DNA from: Siphonodentalium dalli
Lineage: Eukaryota > Mollusca > Scaphopoda > Gadilida > Siphonodentaliidae
Direction: 5' to 3'
DNA: 64,000 nucleotides
Assembly (NCBI GenBank): GCA_032622095.1
Contig: CP136063.1
Span: forward strand, 61,891,897 to 61,955,896
Shown: positions 28,018 to 40,059 of the stretch, piece by piece
Position numbering within the stretch: position 1 is the first letter of the stretch
Layout: each line of letters starts with the position of its first letter
Position numbers and translations under genes: made by a program
The notes under the pieces: model-generated
What the model saw: the letters and a program-made list of their open reading frames with translations, nothing else
What the model was told of the DNA's origin: nothing
The model's database searches: none

Positions 28018-31011
28018 CTGGAATAAAAAGACAATATCAAGATAAATGATAATATAATAAAACAGCGACCATGGTGAAGGGACAACACAACGGTACATTA
28101 TATTCAGTATATTCGTGCAGCAGAAACAACGCAACATTATATATGTATATAAAGTTTATCAATTATGTTGGTACATACATGTAGACAAGTGGTCCTGTTC
28201 CATCCCGTTTTTATCACAAAAGTGTATTAAATCATTATTTAAAATCTCGGAGTAAATAAAGAGCTTTTAAACAGAATAAAAAGAGGCTCAGTGGACAATC
28301 CTGAATTTTATAGAAATCTGCCGACCCAAGCCCGTTAACAGAGCTGTTGTCAAACCAAGGAGTGACCACCTCCTATATCAAGCTAAAATTGTGCAATATA
28401 CTGGAGGCCGGATTGTATATACCAATAGTCTATACTATTGTGCTCCAGTCAACCACTGAGATATCGTTGATGAAATTGTGCATTTTTATCATTGGATAAG
28501 GTCTTTGGTATAAACAAAATCATCTCTATTTGTTAATGTTTTGTTACCTTTATCCACAATAATGTAAATAGGCAAGTGATGAGTTATGTATTCCACACGA
28601 AACACCAGCGCAAAATGATGAGATGACAACTGTTGTAAATTATGATGTCATTGAGGGTTGCACGGCATTCTGTTATTCTTGTGGGTTTAGTTATTGTTCG
28701 TAGAAACATGAAAGAATTCAACCCGTTTAAGACATTCTTATGGCATTATCAGTATTTATGTTTATGTTGAACTCACCCCCTTCTCTGTCATCCCTATGGT
28801 TTTCATATAAACAGTAACTCCCCGTTTTGTCAGTACGTTGGAAACTCAGCTGTCGGCAAAGTTTCAACAACACCTATTAACCAACCAAAGCCGGACGCTT
28901 TGGGTCGTATTTTGACTATACATGTATCTAATTTTGTGACGTCACCAATTATTATCTAATACGACGCAAACTCCATACAGCGCCCTCTACGCTATCGCTG
29001 CGATATAGCACTGCCATAATGACATTAATTGGTAAGGAATTCTTACGTGTTTTTAGTTCTTATGTTTTAGGATAAAAAGTGTATGTCTGGCTCAGTTCAT
29101 TTTGTTCGTATCAATACCGACAGAATTATCATTATTGCAAACTGAAAAAAAAATTGGTGGTGAACAAGATAATAGGTAACTAAATACAGTTCCGCGACGA
29201 TATGTAAAAATAGATTTATCGTCTGCAAAGCACCATCATTATGGCAGTGGTATCTCAGCGGAGCGATGAGAGATAACTCTGTCTGGAGTTTTGAGTACGA
29301 CGCTGTTGTTTTGAATTTCGGGAGCGCGAATCTCGCACAGAAGATCGGTGGGCTTGAAAGTTACAAGCAACTAATTATATAGAGTTACGCTTCTTGATTT
29401 TGTGTAGGGAAACTCGAGTCAGCATAAAACAAAATCTGGCTGCTGATTGGTTGATTATCATTGAGGGAAATATCCCTAAGCGGGAACATAAAATCATAGC
29501 CTACGTAAATATGGCGATCATGCTTGTTTGGATGTCCAGGAAGAGTCTGGTGGGATCCCGATGCTATGGAAGGGGTCTGGGTATTTTCATGCTGCTGAAT
29601 TTTGTGCAGTAAATGGGGTAGTTGTGGAAATGCAAGATTTTCGTTTGAAAACAATACCGAAAAGGGCGCGTTTGACGTCACAGACTGGTACATCGGATGA
29701 CGTTCTAAGGGAAAATTGACCACCTGAAGTTCACATAGGCTCAACCCATGGCTGGCGGGACTTCTAGTTAACAATGTCGCCTATATGGGAAATAATTATG
29801 TGTTTGTAACATGTAGCATTAATGTCGTAATCGGCTGCAAAGAGCCCAACCCAAATCATTCGACGTGCAACATTCTCCTATTTATATAAACATCATAAAA
29901 TAATTTATTTGTGTTTATTTATAAGGGAAAGTGGGTCCATACTGAATTTCTAACGGGTCTACCCCGGCACTCTACTGGATCAAATCATCGGAACCTTGGA
30001 AGTTTTAATATTTTTTAAAATAAACTAAAATCAAACTCTCAGTGTAAAAAATCTTGTGAATATTGAGAACAATTATATGTTCTGAGGAGTAGACCGATTT
30101 ACTATCACATTTTTGAGTTTATTAGTTATTTTGGGTATATAGGCCTACTAGTACCGGTATTTTAGGCCCGTCTTGTGCGTCGCGCCAAACACGGGTCGTG
30201 CTATCTTAGCTTGGCTTGACATTGGCGCGTCTCTGGCACTTGTCACGTTTGTTTGATTTATACATCGAGCCATTTTAGCATACATGTATCTGATACAAAA
30301 TTATGTCTGCTATAATCAGTTCCCATGGGGATCACCACGGAGATACGCCGTGATGGTGTCATCTGAAAATTAACTACCTGTATAATCTGGCCCTCGTTGT
30401 CTCTTTATTTATACTTCTATTATAGTACATTAATCTCGGAAACGCTATCGGTGGTTTCTATATCGGGATCTTGCCATTCATCTCCCTTTAACCTTTGTGT
30501 ATACTTCTGCAATATGTTTATCCACCAATTTTGTGAAAAGTCCTTTGTCAGTCAATGTCCCCGTATACCTTACGTACTATTGCCTTCAATGTATATTGAC
30601 AACGATCAAGAGTCTGTAGTCTGGTGATTCTTATACGCCGTGTCGCGCACTTCGACCAATCCAAAAAAACCCAAACATTGTAATCCAATACATCGAATAG
30701 GGGCCCAGTATCAACCAATAAACTTACCGATAATGTCATGCTGTAAGCACTATCGATCGAGGTACCTGTACCGGTACTTCCCATTAATGGTATGCCTATC
30801 TCACGTGAACAGGGGCGATGTATGAAATTATATGTCAAATGGTTGTAGATCAGATGAATTCCAGTGATTGATATCCGAAATGAAGTAGCGTGAAAAGGTG
30901 AAGCCTAATTCATAGGATGACAAGGGAATGGAGATGAATGATGTACATAAATAAATTATCCCTTAGATGTCATATACTTGTGATAATATAAATTGATAGA
31001 GAAGTGAAAAT

Positions 31012-31357
31012 GAGAACCTAGATATGAGATGCATAGGAGTAATATAATGAGAACCTAGATATGAGATGCATGGGAGTAATAGAATGAGAACCTAGATATG
31101 AGATGCATGGGAGTAATAGAATGAGAACCTACATGTAGATATGAGATGCATGGGAGTAATATAATGAGAACCTACATGTAGATATGAGATGCATGGGAGT
31201 AATAGAATGAGAACCTAGATATGAGATGCATGGGAGTAATATAATGAGAACCTAGATATGAGATGCATGGGAGTAATAGAATGAGAACCTAGATATGAGA
31301 TGCATGGGAGTAATATAATGAGAATCTAGATATGAGATGCATAGGAGTAATAGAATG
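31012..31357. repeat. 37-bp minisatellite, about 9 copies
   Basis: Unit GAGAACCTAGATATGAGATG plus CATGGGAGTAATAGAAT. Two units carry an extra 6 bp (ACATGT). The paralogous site in copy III (58,392-58,432) has a single unit, so the array expanded after duplication. Confidence 0.9.
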
Positions 31358-31962
31358 AGTAGTGTTATCATGAGTATTGAACGACGAATGAAATAATCAT
31401 ATATGAAACACACGTACATCACTATGCATCATGTGTATCACCCATATGGTCACAATGATAACCCCTATCTCACATACAAATGCATAACTCACACATGTGT
31501 GTGTGTATATTCGCCATACAAGAACGATGAAATAGACATCATAACAAAAATATTACAAATAGCCATAATTATTAGTATCATATTCCGTTTAGAGTGTTTC
31601 CCCTTATATATCATGGGTGAGTATTTTGACCAGTGGTCACATGATCTCGAAGAACCTCGATCGAGGTTTTTTACACAAATCGAGGTTTAGTACATCGATT
31701 TTGGGTTCTCCCTGACCTGATCAAATTCAAACGCCGATCATATTGGCTTTACAGACACAATAAAAACGACACAATACGCATACACAAATTACTAGCACAT
31801 CTTGCAGAAGAAATAAATAAAGTAAACCTACACATCGGCGGGAAATATATCAAAATTTCTCCAACTAACCGTTTAATATCAAGTCAATAATATAAAACTA
31901 ATTAATAAATAGCTTGTATCCTGCATCGTCACCCTCTATTGAACTATTATCACAAGTATTAA

Positions 31963-32463
31963 AGATGGATTATCTCCTTAAATAACAAATTTTAAATAGT
32001 TGCGTGTGTATAAAACAATACATATGAACTGAAGACCCCTGTCCAGAAAAGCTTTTATCAATTAATATTAAATCGGGACCGTTTATGTTACTATTTTTAG
32101 AATAGACCATTCGGATGATACCATATTGCGATATAGAGCACTGGATTGTTCCTATGGCTACGCACCGAACGTCAAATGTCCCAGATTGATTGTTTGTGTT
32201 GTTTTGTTCCACATATATAAGCGATAATGAGTATAATTGACGTTTATTTGTGACAGAATTGTACAATCAAATTTCTGGTCTTGGTTAACAGTAACTACTA
32301 TTGTTCGTTAGCTGAACAAACACGCCTTTTTAGACCAGAAATTATTCGAAATAAAATTAATATTAATCGATAGAGCATTTCCGGACAGGGGTCTTCGATT
32401 CAAATCTAATATTTTAAACCACGGTAACTATATAATACATGTTTACAAAGAGATAATCCACCT
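31963..32463. mobile_element. M1 MITE with empty paralogous sites
   Basis: A 501-bp M1 copy flanked by TTAA (31,959-31,962 and 32,464-32,467). The duplicated flanks at about 3,640 and 58,925 read AGTATTAATAGGC or GGTATTAATAGGC without it, giving the pre-insertion sequence. The element lacks about 20 bp of the interior relative to other copies. Confidence 0.9.
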
Positions 32464-33297
32464 TTAATAGGCAATGAATATTTTTCCAAATTATTATTCA
32501 TGGATTCAGATGCAGTTTCAGAATGGTCGATCTACAAATATCACTGAAGAAACAGAAAGGTCCTTCCCTACAAATAGAATATATAGTATATATGTGAATA
32601 GTGATAGTCTACTGGTGATGATGTGCTAGTATTCGTCAAATGTCGGATTTGTTGAAGTGCTCTTCTGAAGAAAATACATGACTCGCCAATAGTTGTGTAA
32701 CCGCTGGCGATTCCATGAAGTCGGAGTCTAGTGGGTGTGGATCTCCAGGGTGGTTGTACCTCCGAGGTCTGACAGCCTCTGGGGGGGGGGGGGGACGTGT
32801 ATTTTCTGGGAATCTGGGATTGGACCCCCCCACCCGCGCCCCCTCGCCTCTGGTCAAAGAATCACCCCTTACAACAAACATGGATCTGATAGTCTGGTCG
32901 TCGAGACTCGATTTTGAGGTGAACCTATAACAAATTGGTGACACGATGCTTTTGTTGTCATTTTGTCGGGCAGAATATGGGGAACAATATATCGAAAATC
33001 CGCTGAAATCCGTTCTGGGGAAAAAAATTCTACTGTTCTTTGAAATATGGTCCTATTTCTGGCTTTTTGTGTGTCAATTTTATAGTTCCTTATTAATCCA
33101 ATCAAACTGATGGAAAGAAGCGCTCAACCGTGAACAAATTTTCTATGCAAAGATTTTTGGTGTATTTGAGTGAGACTGTACTTACATAATACGATATATT
33201 AATTTCCCATTAATTCCAATGTGGGAAAGTCGTCATTTTTGGGTCAAATGACAGGAATATGTAAAAGAAATGGTGAAAATTTAAAAACAATATTTAA

Positions 33298-33817
33298 AGG
33301 TGGATTATCTCTTTCTAAACATGTATTATATAGTTACCAGGGTATAACATATTATATTTGAATAGAAGACTCCTGTCCGGAAATGCTTCTATCGATAAAT
33401 GTTAATTTTATTTCGAATATTTTCTGGTCTAAAAAGGTGTGTTTGTTCAGCTAACGAACAACAGTGGTTACTGTTAACAGAGATCATAAATTTTATTGTA
33501 CAATTTTGTCACAAATAAACGTTAATTATAATCATTATCGCTTATATCTGTGGAACAAAACAATACAAACAAGCAATCTGGGATATTTGACTTTCGGTGC
33601 TTAGCCATAGGAAAAGCCCAGTGATCTATATCGCAATATGGTATCATCCGAATGGTATATTCTAAAAATAGTAACATAAACGGTCCCGATTTAATATTCG
33701 AAATAAAATCAATATTAATTGATAGAAGCTTTTCCGGACAGGGGTCATCAGTTCATATCTATTATTTTATACCGACGCAACTATTTAAAAATTGTTATTT
33801 AAAGAGATAATCCATCT
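33298..33817. mobile_element. M1 MITE, full length (inverted orientation)
   Basis: 520 bp with TTAA at 33,294-33,297 and 33,818-33,821. The TIR AGGTGGATTATCTCTTT pairs with AAAGAGATAATCCATCT. Confidence 0.85.
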
Positions 33818-33821
33818 TTAA

Positions 33822-35303
33822 GTTTACCAGATGTAATGATACTGTTAAGTATATTTAGCTTTATCTAGCTTTCATCTGTGAAAACTGCAATTAGTTGAAG
33901 ATTAGGATTATTATCACTCAGACTTCAGTAGTTCGATCAAATTCAAGAGGTATTACACAATACAGTATAGGAACAATGGCCATTTGATAAAATCAAACTG
34001 GTTATCAGGTGGGACCTCATAAGACCAAATGAATAATATATTGTTTCTGCACTATATTATGTATGTGTCTCTCACTTGAATTTTATAGAATAGCCCATTA
34101 TATGTATTACAGTGATAACGGTAAGTCTCATTTCAAGCAGAATAAGCATAATCCATTGAACCAAAAAATATCTGACAATAATGTATAAGCATTTCTAGAC
34201 ACATATCAATTTTTTTTATAAACTTGATCAAATTGAACTATCAGTAAATTTCAAAATACTGACTCCGAGAGCCCTAGATTCGCTCTCAATGCATTGGATT
34301 TTCAAAATATTTCCGGGGGAGGCACCCCCTCCCCTGCCTTCTCTCGCTCAGCTCTTCGGCCTTCAGGATATGCCCTCGGCATACCATTGCGCAAAAGCAG
34401 GCCCCAGATTCGCTCTCAATGCATTGAATATTCAAAACAAAAAAATTCCGGGACACAAATTCTCACCTTTCCAAAGATACCAAATTTGTCCTCAAGTACG
34501 GTGGGTATATTAAATAGATTATTTGGGGGTCTCTGCCGCTCACCTAGCGATATTAACGTTCAACCATATTGTGGTGTTTCTTGGTGTGGTCAGTTAGGCT
34601 CGTGGTATAAAGTGATTAAGGATTTTCTGGCCGAATGAGTTGTTGCCAATAAATGCCAGCCATTGCAAGACTATGTCCCAATTTACATGAAATTTCACAA
34701 GGATATAGGAATATGATGGAACAATTTTTTGGCATCACATCCATATTTTTAAAAGATATATTTGATTGAGAAAATTAACTGGAAAGTGAGCAAAATTATG
34801 CCAATCACAAGAAGTCAAAACTAATAAAGCAAACAGTTATAATTATTGTGCCATCTTATATATTAGGATTCTACGATGAGGAGAGAGACCCTCATTTTAT
34901 AAAATAACTCACTATTTTAGCTATGAATACATTGAGTTGACGGCACCTTCCATCGGCTGAACACGAATATGTGGCCAATTACTTTTTTGGGACAATTTTT
35001 TGGTATGGGAAGCCAAGTTGGCAATGGTGTGAGCTGGATCAAAGGATGTATAAGGCTCTCTATTTTGCCCCTATAGTGTGGTCGTCGGAAGGTTAGACCA
35101 GAAGAAATTGGTAAAGAATCGGTTTTGGTGTCATTCGACGCGGGATAATCTCGTGTATAACATATCCAAAATCCGCTTTGGGGAAATTTCAGGATCCGAG
35201 ATGGCGTCCAACATGGATGCCGTTAGTCAAAAGAGACTCTGACTGAGATTAGTTCGATTATTATGAGCACAAATGTTGTCATGTGTATACAAATGTATAC
35301 CAC
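33822..35303. other. No gene; scattered repeat pieces
   Basis: AGATTCGCTCTCAATGCATTG occurs at about 34,274 and 34,407. GTCAGTTAGGCTCGTGGTAT at 34,588 is shared with 11,141. 35,085-35,225 (AGAAATTGGTAAAGAATCGG, then CAAAATCCGCTTTGGGGAAA) belongs to a dispersed family also seen at 4,105, 32,900, 61,240, 61,590 and, inverted, at 39,700-39,900. Confidence 0.5.
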
Positions 35304-37450
35304 CTTTCTATAGAAAAAATGGAACCCCTCGCCCCAGATGGCCGCCAAAATGGCGGCCTAAACTCGAAAATTTGAAGTTTTTGCCTAATACCTTAAAGAT
35401 CAGTTCCTGATGTTTGATAATGGTTGAGACTGCCGACCGTGATTAGTCTTCTTCATGTAAATTCAGCAATGAAAGATACTATAAATGGGGTCCCAGGCTC
35501 ATCTACACCGTTAACAATTCGATTTTACAGAACACGGTATAAAATTCCACAAAAATCGCCATTGGGATTCCAGTCATATATCAACAAGAAATGGACAGAA
35601 CTGTACAATGTAAGTTGGGCACACCATTATCTATCGACACTCCAATTCCATGAAACCCAAATTGGCACTTTGTCTCAAAATGGCTGCCAAAATGGCGGTC
35701 AAAATATGAAAAATGGCTGATATTGATCACATTGTCATTCAAACCATTATAAGTAGTGGTTGATGAATAAAATTGACTACATAAATACGAATGTATACCT
35801 CTTTATGATGTCATTATGCTAGCTCTATGGAAAAACTTAAAAATCAGTACCCAAAATGGCCACCCGATGTGAAAAATACCATTTTCTATCACTGCTGTTT
35901 ACCACTTCTTGCTCTCTGAACTGGGAAAAATGGGTACACTATTTCAATAATCGTGTCAACTGATCATTCCAGCAATGACATGTCTAATCGTTTAGGTCAT
36001 AGTCCGGTCCTTCCCTAATAAGTTGTAATGAATGCTGTATGAAATTTAACCAAAAATCTGCTTTGGGGCTCTGGTCATATTTTATATTTAGGGATGAGCA
36101 GATCTTGTCTACAAAATAATTGACCGTTTCTTTTATTGTGAACATTCCATCTCAAATAGACAAAAAGAAACTAATAATTTTTATCTAATATGGCTTACAA
36201 AATGAAAATGGTAGACTCTGACCAGCTTGTCATATAATGGAAGTTGTGATTAGTGGATGCAGTTGATAGTTGGCTAATATTGGTGGCTAATAGGCACTTT
36301 TTAGTTCATAGAAACATGCGATTGCCACCATATTTAGCTTAACCTGCATTTATTATCACAATTTTCATTACAGCACAGAAACCAATCGTCGTTGGCGTAC
36401 CCAAATGGTCTTATCTCCAAACAAGTTATATCTTTTTAAAAGAAAACGAGGGAGTAAACAGAAAAAATATGTGGTTCAATGGACAGCTAATGTCAATTGT
36501 CATTGGGATAAATACAACAATACGCCATGCTTTCTCAACATTAGGAGAAATGTTGTCTGAAATATTCAACCTTCATTTTCTCAAAAAGTTGAAAATGTGG
36601 GTTACGACACTATAGCACTGATGCGACGAAATATTAACTATTCGGGCTCGGCCATCATTTCGTTTCACTTGCGGTACACGTCTCAATAGTCGCAACAGAG
36701 GTTGACCCATAATAAGTAAGCAGAGTGCGATTTTGACTTCAGCATACCCTATCGGATATCTGATAAAATCAGCTTTGGGAAAACTTTAAGATCCGAGATG
36801 GCATAAAATAGGCCCCTCCGACAACAATAGAAGTCATAAGTATAGGTTATTTGTGCTTTTATTCCTTTACGAAAAAAAATTGTACGTGAATATTTATCTC
36901 TTATTGAATACAGTATTGTTTTAATGTGGACTATGTATGAAAAATCATATTCTCTAACATCTTAAGAAGGTTACCAAAACATGAATGTGTCCGATTTATA
37001 GCTAGGTTGAGATACACTGAAAAAACTCTCTAGTTAGACGATTTGCATAGAAAGTAAATCATAACGACTATAAATTTCCGCTAAACGGATTGTGAACGCA
37101 CATTTTTGTAACTAGCTGAACTAAATGTAGCTCATGTACATTGTTCAGTTCTGTCCATTTCTTGTTGATATTTTACTGGAATCCCAATGGCGATTTTGTG
37201 GAATTTTACACCGTGTTCTGTAAAATCGAATTTTTCAGGGTGTAGATGAGTCTGGGACCCCATTTGTTGTATCTTTCATTGCTCCAATGCTGCATTAACA
37301 TGAATAAGACTAACCGAAATCACCAATCGGAACCATTATCAAACAACAGGAACTGAACTTTAAGATATTAGGCAAAAACTTCAAATTTTCGAGTTTAGGC
37401 CGCCATCTTGGCGGCCATCTGGGGCGAGGGGTTCCATTTTTTTATGGATA
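35304..37450. mobile_element. Foldback element, arms of about 300 bp
   Basis: 35,304-35,610 and 37,140-37,450 are inverted copies of each other. Both hold GGAACCCCTCGCCCCAGATG, ATGGCGGCC-type sequence and TCAACAAGAAATGGACAGAA. The interior is about 1.5 kb with no coding frame, and no target duplication was found. The 98-codon frame at 35,424-35,720 is translated arm. Confidence 0.75.
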
Positions 37451-38055
37451 GGTGGCATGCATGATACTTTGCCTTCGCAAAATGTTTATATTTGTATACA
37501 TATCACTGGGGGGGGGGAAACTGTTTCACCAGAATCGATTCTATGGCTATTTCCGTTCCGACCCTATTGTTACATTTACTGATTTTTCGACCATTTTTAA
37601 TGACAAAATATGTAAATCATTCAGAAAAATGGTAAGTATATAGTTTTAAAATAGTTCTCCACACATACTTCAGTGGATCTAGATCCAGGAAACATTCATT
37701 TCAATGTTCCAGAATGGAAACACTCTCCATATCACATATTAATTTTAATTTTATGTGATGATCAGTCGTATTGTGTTGATAATTTTGCAAAACTTAATCT
37801 TAACCTTCGAAATAGTATGTATGAAACAAGAGAGGATCTCGTCAGTTTCAACACGATTTATATTTGGTCATATAAACTCAATCTTGACACATCAAACTAT
37901 TTGAAAATGTAAAAAACAATCAGTAAAACGCGTAATTGCAAAGTAACAGGTGGGTTCCGACTATATAATGTTCGGTTCCGACTCCTTCTCACCCCAAATT
38001 GATAGGTTCCGGTTCCATTGCCGGTTCAATCGACACGAAATGACTCTGATTTTAA
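37451..38055. other. Unrecognised DNA with one possible exon pair
   Basis: A frame ending ...ICKSFRKM meets ATG-GTAAGT near 37,632, a consensus splice donor. A CAG acceptor near 37,672 opens an 80-codon frame to 37,912. The implied intron is only about 40 bp and neither peptide resembles anything I know, so I do not call a gene. There is a run of ten G at 37,507. Confidence 0.25.
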
Positions 38056-38574
38056 AGGTGGATTATCTCTTTGTAAACATTATTATATAGTTACCGGGGT
38101 ATAAAATATTAGATCTGAATCGAAGACTCCTGTCCGGAAATGCTTCTATCGTTTAATATTAATTTTATTTCGAATATTTTCTGGTCTAAAAAGGTGTGTT
38201 TGTTCAGCTAACGAACAATATTGGTTACTGTTAACAGAGACCAGAAATTATATTGTGCAATTTTGTCACAAATAAACGTTAATTATACTCATTATCGCTT
38301 ATATATGTGGAACAAAACAGTACAAACATCCAATCTGTGACATTTGACATTCGTTGCGTAGCCGTAGGAACAGCCCAGTGCTCTATATCGCAATACGGTC
38401 TCATCCGAATGGTCGGTTCTAAAAATAGTAACATAAATGGGCCCGATTTAATATTCGAAATAAAATCAATATTAATTGATAGAAGCTTTTCCGGACATAG
38501 GTCTTCAGTTCATATCTATTATTTTATACCCACGCAACTATTTAAAATTTGTTATTTAAAGAGATAATCCATCT
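38056..38574. mobile_element. M1 MITE, full length (inverted orientation)
   Basis: 519 bp with TTAA at 38,052-38,055 and 38,575-38,578. Its inner sequence is close to the inverse of 20,139-20,658. Confidence 0.85.
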
Positions 38575-38713
38575 TTAAGACATAGTAATGCAATAAAAAT
38601 GACCTGGAGCTTCAAAACTTATTTTGGATCCGCCGAAGCTTATCTATGTTTCTTGACTATTTGCGTCAAACATTTATACAGTTAAATTTCAATCGTAAGA
38701 TCATCATTTGCAG

Positions 38714-39575
38714 ATAGAGTGGGTATCTCTATTTCCCGAGAATCAGATGATATTATTGCCGTGGTTGACAATCACGTTAGACATTTTGTAGATTCACATC
38801 CTGATGATTAACTTGTTATTCTAATGGGAGAAGATGACGTTGAGTCATTGGGTGGAAACCATAGATACAGAATCGTTCATTTGTGGGTGCAAGGGAAGGA
38901 ACTGAGACAGGGCGATGTAGAATTCGTGCTGAACGAAGAAACAATGTCGCTTGAAGTTGTGTCTGTGGCAGAATGCCATCTATTAGTAAGTCCATGTGCC
39001 AAAGTTTCAAAAAAGAACACACAAATGAAGGATGTTCATTCCAGGAGGTCATTATTTACCGACACGATCGACTCCAATATTAATGTAGATTTCTGCGACC
39101 CACATAACGAGATATCTGCGATAGTGGACGAGATAACTGGCCTCTTACCAGAAATAATACACCAATTAAAAGACGCAGACAGGTTTCCAGACTGGATGTC
39201 TTTTCTTCAACAATTAACATCGGGGACATTCGCTATAAATAATGTCTATTTTCAGCTATTTCTAGATGTACGATTTCTTGAATCCGAGGGTGCAAAAGCA
39301 TGCGATATACTCCGGAGGTAAAACAGTTCTGGGCCGTTGGCTGCAGACTATTTCTTTCTGAATTCATTCGGTTTATGACAGGGACGAAATGTGCAGGGTT
39401 CCAGGATTGGGAAAGTGTTGCTACAAAGATGCCCGAACTAACTTTGTGTGCCCCAGTTTAAAAACACTTAGGACAAAATAAAATTATCCAGAGAGTGAAT
39501 GCAACAAACCAGGAATCTTTGGTCAAAATATAGAACATTTTAAAAGTGCAGCCACAAACGACGTCTCGTATAAAC
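38714..39575 (+). pseudogene. Decayed fragment of an uncharacterised invertebrate protein family
   Basis: After an acceptor-like TTTGCAG, one frame reads RVGISISRESDDII..., meets one TAA, then continues from ATG 38,824 through 165 codons (RIVHLWVQGKELRQGDVEFV, ..., NNVYFQLFLDV). A one-base frameshift near 39,298 moves to MRYTPEVKQFWAVGCRLF...FIRFMTGTKCAGF. After another shift it reads FVCPSLKTLRTK, a stop, then NYPE...KPGIFGQNIEHF. The order of aromatic-rich blocks (LFLDV-RF, RY-PE-K-FW-VG-RLF--FIRFM-G) recalls long uncharacterised proteins of corals and molluscs. That recall is from memory, and I know no function. At least three lesions mark it as non-functional. It lies just upstream of, but is unrelated to, the LINE. 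Confidence 0.5.
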
Positions 39576-39659
39576 TTTGTTTATATGGGAAAAGGATTGC
39601 AATGGGCTTTGGGACACAGCTTGGAGAGACTGATTTATTTGGGCAGCTTTGGCGGGCGT

Positions 39660-39930
39660 GCTGGTTGCAGCCGGTGTGGTGAAGGTCATAGTCTTTTTGA
39701 TTAAGGCCGGCCATGTTGGACGCCATCTTGGATCCTGGATTTTCCCCACAGCGGATTTTAGCGGATGTTGGATATGTCGTAGGCTCATAGCAGAGATTCT
39801 CCCGCGTCGAATGACACTAAGATCGCTTATTTACCAATTTCTTCTGGGTCAACCGCCTTTTTTTGTGTACCACGACCACACTACTATTTCAACAATACCT
39901 CGTGCACAATTGATACTGTATAACATATTT
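39660..39930. repeat. Inverted member of the 35,085-type dispersed repeat
   Basis: Reads as the complement of 35,085-35,225: GGCCATGTTGGACGCCATCT, CAGCGGATTTTAGCGGAT, CGTCGAATGACACTAA, ACCAATTTCTTCTGGGTCAA and CACGACCACACTA, in that order. Non-coding. Confidence 0.6.
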
Positions 39931-40059
39931 AAAAACAAATATACTGTGCGTTGCTGTAGGCTATATTTCCAACGTTCCCTACGATGTCAGATGCATCATA
40001 TTTTGTGACACTGGTGCACTTTGACACAAATAGCATGGCATATATTCATACTTCAGTGA

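Noticed and set aside
32773-32860. Second hAT insertion at the CCTCTGG site in copy II
   Set aside because: CCTCTGG flanks a short G-run/C-run segment, but tandem CCTCTGGT units are native to this flank and no clear TIR ends are left; expansion of a G-run is as likely.
37452-37912. Two-exon host gene with GTAAGT donor
   Set aside because: The implied intron is only about 40 bp, one frame crosses a G-run, and neither peptide shows a recognisable domain.
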